This document shows positions 61,001 through 64,000 of a stretch of DNA of 64,000 nt, piece after piece. Source of the DNA: an uncultured Clostridia bacterium (GTDB lineage Bacteria; Bacillota; Clostridia; Oscillospirales; Acutalibacteraceae); the NCBI GenBank assembly GCA_947598155.1, contig CANQFC010000005.1, positions 1 to 64,000 of the forward strand, read 5' to 3'. Made by a program: the position numbers and the translations under genes. The first letter of the stretch is position 1. Each line of letters begins with the position of its first letter. Under the pieces are notes generated by a model. The model was given only the letters and a program-made list of their open reading frames with translations, did no database searches and had not been told where the DNA came from.

Positions 61001-62662
61001 TATTGTGTTGTCACCAGTACCGATGTAGGTTATGACCCAATAGAAATTCGCACAGGAGTTACCGAGAATACAACGCTCAACCCTGCCGATTATTCAAAAG
61101 TAGAAAAAGCTAAATCGGAAATCCCCGAGGACTTGTCCGTTTATACAGACGAAAGCGTTAAGGCGTTGCAGGATATATTAGATAACATAGACTACAGCTT
61201 GGACGAAACCGAGCAGAGCAAGGTTGACGATTACGCAAAAGCCATAGAAGAAGCCGTCAACTCCCTTAAATACAAACCTGCCGACTATACCGCATACAAT
61301 GCCGCAGTTGAAAAAGCAAATGCGATAGACCGTAGTCTATACAAAGATTTAACTGCACTTGATGAAGCCTTAAAAACCGATGTCAGCGGTAAAAACATAA
61401 CAGAGCAAGCGGTTATTGACAAGCAAGCAAAAGCGATTGAAGAAGCTATCAATTCCCTTGAGTACAAACCTGCGGATTATACCGAGTATAACAAGGCCGT
61501 CGAAAAGGCAAATGCCCTTGACCGCAGTTTGTATCAAGATTTAACTGCCCTTGATGAAGCTTTAAAGACCGATGTCAGTGGCAAGAACATAACGGAGCAA
61601 GCGGTTGTAGACAAGCAAGCAAAAGCGATTGAAGAAGCTATCAACGCCCTTGAATACAAGCCAGCGGACTACACAGAGTATAACAAAGCAGTTGAAAAGG
61701 CAGAATCTCTTGACCGCAATTTGTATCAGGATTTAACCGCACTTGATGAAGCTTTAAAGACCGATGTCAGCGGCAAGAACATAACAGAGCAATCGGTTGT
61801 TAACGAGCAAACAAAAGCGATAGAAGAAGCAATCAACGCCCTTGAATACAAGCCAGCTAACTATACCGAGTACAACAAAGCAGTCGAAAAGGCAAATGCC
61901 CTTGACCGCAATTTGTATCAAGACTTAACCGCACTTGATGAAGCTTTGAATGTCGATGTCAGCGGCAAGAACATAACCGAACAAGCAGTAGTTGACGAGC
62001 AGACAAAAGCGATTGAAGAAGCAATTAACTATCTTGAATACAAGCAAGCTGACTACACGGAATATAACAAAGCAGTTGAAAAAGCTAATGCCCTTGACCG
62101 CAGTTTGTATCAAGATTTAACTGCCCTTGATGAAGCTTTAAAGACCGATGTCAGCGGCAAGAACATAACGGAACAAACGGTTGTCGACAAGCAGACAAAG
62201 ACAATTGAAGAAGCTATTAACTCCCTTGAATACAAACCGGCGGACTACACAGAAGTCGAAAAGGCGATTGCGGCTATCCCCGATGACTTGTCCATATACA
62301 CGGACGAAAGCGTTAATACTTTAAATGAAGTTGTAAATGCTGTGGATTATTCTCTTAACATCACGCAACAGGCAACGGTAGACGGCTATGCACAGGCAAT
62401 TATAGATGCGGTTAATGCGTTGGAATTAAAGCCTGTAGAGCCGCCCGTCACAGAAGAACCGACTAAACCCGATGCGACCAAACCGGGCGTTTCAGAAGGG
62501 ACAACCAAGCCGAGCGTTCCCGAAGAGTCTACCACTTTACCGGACTCGCAAAAAACAGATATTCCGAAAACAGGCGGCGCTGCTTCCGTAAGCTACACAG
62601 TAGCATTGCTAACACTCTTGTCCGCTTGCATTTACATCACAAGCAGAAAAAGGAGATCATAA
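58022..62662 (+). CDS. Cell-wall-anchored subtilisin-like protease with BspA-type LRRs and FIVAR repeats
   Basis: 1546 residues. Signal peptide 'VFLSLILILFIFSPCFSSLAAG'. S8 subtilase domain about 175-440, with Asp in 'VAVIDGGIGKGDEEF', His in 'NSSHGTLAAAV', oxyanion Asn in 'ASAGNH' and Ser in 'GGTSCAAP' all present. Then a CHB_HEX_C-like module near 465-540 ('YYTLNKTVPNKEDGILYTEP'), BspA/LRR_5 repeats about 575-925 ('IVIPESISTIGERAFSNC' pattern), an Ig-like linker, seven FIVAR-like repeats about 1020-1470, a Pro/Thr-rich spacer and C-terminal 'IPKTGG' plus a helix and 'RKRRS', a sortase-type anchor with Ile in place of Leu. GGGGG precedes the ATG. Likely a surface protease or adhesin. Confidence 0.9.
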   Translation: MKKVFSVFLSLILILFIFSPCFSSLAAGLEYKMYENKTEELKEFSNELSDLIDKYDSGLSSADTDCRMKYNVVKQNSDLADTSDFQTARLIVYTDDELNDCNAAVHLSGYEDLHILQYETPEQAEQAYERYSGDKRIDSVEPDIILKLDEDDIVEDNQTSFNSDYDYSETPEENVKHSWGYDYIQTPDAFQYILGHISVQELPEVVVAVIDGGIGKGDEEFNKRLLKAYTFLGSDADPYTPNSSHGTLAAAVIYENTLPNVKFVSYQVFNKEGSSTTSLTNLAEEQAALDKVDIINSSYGGQIVGAPPVKSGTAAERIDNSKPLHIASAGNHKTTKPQTPACRPGVISVANLTNREILAASSGRGVNYVDVAAPGEGTFVSYKKGEYAQFGGTSCAAPYVVATSAMLMSYYPEASNAELAQILFDSCDSDLKTVRYGIVNMFKALTHNADDAYQTEMPQFSLESSPASQKYYDKVQYLELTCQDKDAEIYYTLNKTVPNKEDGILYTEPIELSKATTVYAVAYSKNGARSEIAKRTFNIRLIETTEPDENGWLIRENGMIYDYIGLESDLVVPETVLGIKVKGIEAKAFQGQSWLTSIVIPESISTIGERAFSNCNNLSKVTAPGITSVPKYAFSNCLCLDVVDMPKLERVSPYAFYHTGTLDGLPFEKLNYISTDAFAGSNVVYVHLDSAESVAAGAFSYCYQLVEAYLPKIIAENCGSYIFQNCLSLEKVVLNPENDSLPAYIFSGSGLVKADFFPEIIYSDPGAFGYCSSLTYAYLPSLEEAGDEMFFSSKNLRTVLLPSAHVLSDYVFGECDSVTTVELSDDLTYLGSNLFSNCFSLKHVKLYGDFKMHPNAFYDCCLERIEMNRVRILEGLPSTQNCIIAMPSTFEKCNEDTKGRNYKVYGTKGTYAETWANENGHEFINISQDTAILKDVPMEYTDKTQTLSPDVIGFNRTYQWYASDKPDNTAGTPIEGATDREFNPEDYPAAKYYYCVVTSTDVGYDPIEIRTGVTENTTLNPADYSKVEKAKSEIPEDLSVYTDESVKALQDILDNIDYSLDETEQSKVDDYAKAIEEAVNSLKYKPADYTAYNAAVEKANAIDRSLYKDLTALDEALKTDVSGKNITEQAVIDKQAKAIEEAINSLEYKPADYTEYNKAVEKANALDRSLYQDLTALDEALKTDVSGKNITEQAVVDKQAKAIEEAINALEYKPADYTEYNKAVEKAESLDRNLYQDLTALDEALKTDVSGKNITEQSVVNEQTKAIEEAINALEYKPANYTEYNKAVEKANALDRNLYQDLTALDEALNVDVSGKNITEQAVVDEQTKAIEEAINYLEYKQADYTEYNKAVEKANALDRSLYQDLTALDEALKTDVSGKNITEQTVVDKQTKTIEEAINSLEYKPADYTEVEKAIAAIPDDLSIYTDESVNTLNEVVNAVDYSLNITQQATVDGYAQAIIDAVNALELKPVEPPVTEEPTKPDATKPGVSEGTTKPSVPEESTTLPDSQKTDIPKTGGAASVSYTVALLTLLSACIYITSRKRRS
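61283..62242 (+). repeat. Five tandem 192-bp coding repeats (FIVAR modules)
   Basis: Exact 64-codon periods start at 61283, 61475, 61667, 61859 and 62051. The consensus includes 'YNKAVEKANALDR', 'LYQDLTALDEALKTDVSGKN' and 'ITEQAVVDKQAKAIEEAIN'. A divergent copy flanks each side, giving seven modules. High DNA identity suggests recent amplification. Confidence 0.92.
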
Positions 62663-62695
62663 AAGTAAAACTATTTGTTGGAAGGAGATTAAATA

Positions 62696-62872
62696 ATGTC
62701 TGCAGAATCTTATTTAAAATACGCATATGAACTTTTTAATAAAGCTATAGATGCAGAGGGAAGTACCAGACAGAACTATTTAAAGCAAGCAAAAAATGTT
62801 CTTGAAAATTTACCGTCTGATTATCCCGGGCGTTCTGATTTACTTAGTAAAATCAACAGTTTACTTTATTAA
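62696..62872 (+). CDS. 58-residue helical protein, not in the ORF track
   Basis: ATG 62696 has a strong GGAAGGAG eight bases upstream. The 58 codons give a charged, helical product ('ESYLKYAYELFNKAIDAEG', 'YLKQAKNVLENLPSDYPGR', 'SDLLSKINSLLY'), which reads like one TPR- or MIT-like helix hairpin. It lies 33 bases after the subtilase gene and before a terminator, so it probably belongs to the same transcript. Function unknown. Confidence 0.65.
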   Translation: MSAESYLKYAYELFNKAIDAEGSTRQNYLKQAKNVLENLPSDYPGRSDLLSKINSLLY

Positions 62873-63195
62873 TTTTTTCTGCTGTAACATATTTTCAAGT
62901 AGGTAGTTCACTTCACCTATCATCATGACAGGTGGCACCTGCCGCCGAGAAGGCACAGTCCTTTCTTGGCGGTGGGTGCTTTTTAATTTCGTTGCCTTTT
63001 ATCTTTTGGAGATTTTGTAAAACAAACTTCTCTTGCCGCATTTGGTTCGGCGGTGCTGAAATTATATGTTCCGTTTTTTAAACGTATAAATGACATTTTA
63101 TCCTCTCCTTAAAATTTTTGTAAAATTTTTCAACTTTTTGTCACATTTTCGTCTTTTTAGCTGTTGTATGTATATGAAGGGGTTAAATATATTGT
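62873..63195. other. 323-bp intergenic region before the recombinase gene
   Basis: Holds a strong plus-strand terminator. The rest, including AT-rich sequence around 63100-63190, shows no supportable ORF or clear attachment site. Confidence 0.7.
62935..62985 (+). terminator. Terminator after the subtilase / small-protein genes
   Basis: Long stem GCACC-t-GCCGCC-g-AGAAGG with CCTTTCT-t-GGCGG-t-GGGTGC, then TTTTT. Confidence 0.85.
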
Positions 63196-64000
63196 TTATA
63201 GGCTAAAGAACATCTTGTTCCTCGGGTGTTTTGACTCTAATATTTCACGGGTTTTGCCTGTGCTTATGTGCGTGTAAATCTGCGTGGTCGCAATGGAGCT
63301 GTGCCCGAGAAATTGCTGAATATACCGTATATCAACATCTTCATTGTGAAGTTCGGTTGCAAATGTGTGCCTGAACATATGCGGCGTAATGTGCAACGGC
63401 GCGCTGACAGCCTTCGCATAATCATTCACCATATACCGTATGGACTGTTCGGACAAGCGATTGCCCAATCTGTTTACAAGCAAATAGTTCAAATTGTATG
63501 AGCGAACGGACAGGTAATTGTTTATCATCTTACTCAAATCATTGCTTATGCACATAATGCGCTCCTTTGAGCCCTTGCCGAATATACGGATTGTGTTATC
63601 CCCGAGATTTATTGCTGAGATTTTTAAATTTGACACCTCAGATACCCTCATACCCGTTGAAAACAGCAATTCAAGGACAACTATATTGCGTAAGGTTACT
63701 TCCTTTTGAAATGCGGTAAGCGATACGGAATATTGCTTGTAGGCATAAGCGAGCATATCCTGAATACAGCTTAGCGGTATTGTCCTCGGCAGTTTAATAG
63801 GCTCTTTGTATTTGAGAATGATTTTATGAAACGGGTTGAAATCAATAATGTCCTCAATCTCCATATATCTGTAAAAGGCTTTAACGCAGGCAATCTTTCG
63901 CTTGGCGCTTTTGGGCTTGTACCGGCTGTGCAGAATATTGATATATGAATTGAGCTCGTTTTTATCAAAGCAGTCACGCCCGTTCATAAAGATGCAAAAC
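63196..64000 (-). CDS. Tyrosine recombinase / integrase (XerC/D-like), 5' end beyond the window
   Basis: Site-specific recombinase. The N-terminal SAM-like core-binding domain ('LHSRYKPKSAKRKIACVKAFYRYME') is followed by the catalytic domain: Arg in 'FSTGMRVSEVSNLK', Lys in 'FGKGSKERIM', 'HITPHMFRHTFAT' (HxxR), 'FLGHSSIATTQIYTH' with the last His and the tyrosine nucleophile. The track begins at ATG 63987, giving 263 residues. The frame stays open to the edge and related proteins have 30-60 more residues, so the true start is probably outside. No excisionase or phage gene is visible. Confidence 0.88.
   Translation of the reverse strand, partial: FCIFMNGRDCFDKNELNSYINILHSRYKPKSAKRKIACVKAFYRYMEIEDIIDFNPFHKIILKYKEPIKLPRTIPLSCIQDMLAYAYKQYSVSLTAFQKEVTLRNIVVLELLFSTGMRVSEVSNLKISAINLGDNTIRIFGKGSKERIMCISNDLSKMINNYLSVRSYNLNYLLVNRLGNRLSEQSIRYMVNDYAKAVSAPLHITPHMFRHTFATELHNEDVDIRYIQQFLGHSSIATTQIYTHISTGKTREILESKHPRNKMFFSL

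Noticed and set aside
61283-62242. Regularly spaced repeats suggesting a CRISPR array
   Set aside because: The 192-bp period has no spacers and stays in one reading frame; it encodes tandem FIVAR modules.
63196-64000. Prophage
   Set aside because: Only a tyrosine recombinase is present; no capsid, terminase, portal, tail or lysis genes occur in the window.

Overview
The window looks like a chromosome segment of a spore-forming, Gram-positive anaerobe of class Clostridia, most likely a gut Oscillospirales/Ruminococcaceae-type organism. This is an inference. It rests on the forespore sigma factor SigG, a MurT/GatD-type pair, a mannonate dehydratase with a YjmF-like short-chain dehydrogenase, a BspA-like/FIVAR cell-wall protein with an IPKTG anchor, a DUF5058-type membrane protein, strong AGGAGG ribosome binding sites, and ordinary TAA/TAG/TGA stops. 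No rRNA, plasmid functions or phage structural genes are visible.

Layout. 0.1-15.3 kb is housekeeping: sigG, glmS, pduL, HAD phosphatases, an FkbM methyltransferase, a D-2-hydroxyacid dehydrogenase, a beta-CASP nuclease, a PAP2 phosphatase, a penicillin-binding protein, tatD and metG. 15.6-16.1 kb is a five-gene tRNA array (Val-Asp-Phe-Gly-Cys) behind a near-consensus promoter. 16.2-21.1 kb carries a hydrolase, an exported papain-like protein that lacks its cysteine, and murT-gatD. 21.1-27.5 kb is a five-gene run: rlmB, a degenerate P-type-ATPase-like protein, an MgtC-family protein, a TrmN6-type methyltransferase and rsmI. 28.2-33.6 kb holds hexuronate catabolism (uxuA, mannonate oxidoreductase, KDG kinase, KDPG aldolase). 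33.7-38.9 kb has two M20 peptidases, a HAD phosphatase and a membrane-protein pair. 39.0-48.0 kb is a complete myo-inositol catabolic operon (iolJ-C-x-B-D-E-A-G) with one DUF218 membrane gene inserted.

From 48.1 kb to the end lies an accessory region, visibly AT-richer in places. It holds an APH-like kinase, a beta-helix surface protein broken by one in-frame TAG, duplicated promoter blocks, an ABC exporter pair resembling the lactococcin-972 group, several unknown membrane proteins, a 1546-residue subtilase/LRR/FIVAR cell-wall protein, an unlisted 58-codon gene and a tyrosine recombinase running off the edge.

The most distinctive feature is a dispersed small repeat present in at least eleven copies, in full (~145 bp), short (~112 bp), one-ended and minimal (~27 bp) forms. 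It begins near 'ATAACTTAGGCAAG' and ends near 'GGGCAAGCCCTTATTGAAT'. It sits at gene borders, and in three genes its end supplies the stop codon. A second theme is enzyme-like proteins with missing catalytic residues: the GatD homologue, the papain-like protein and the P-type-ATPase-like protein.
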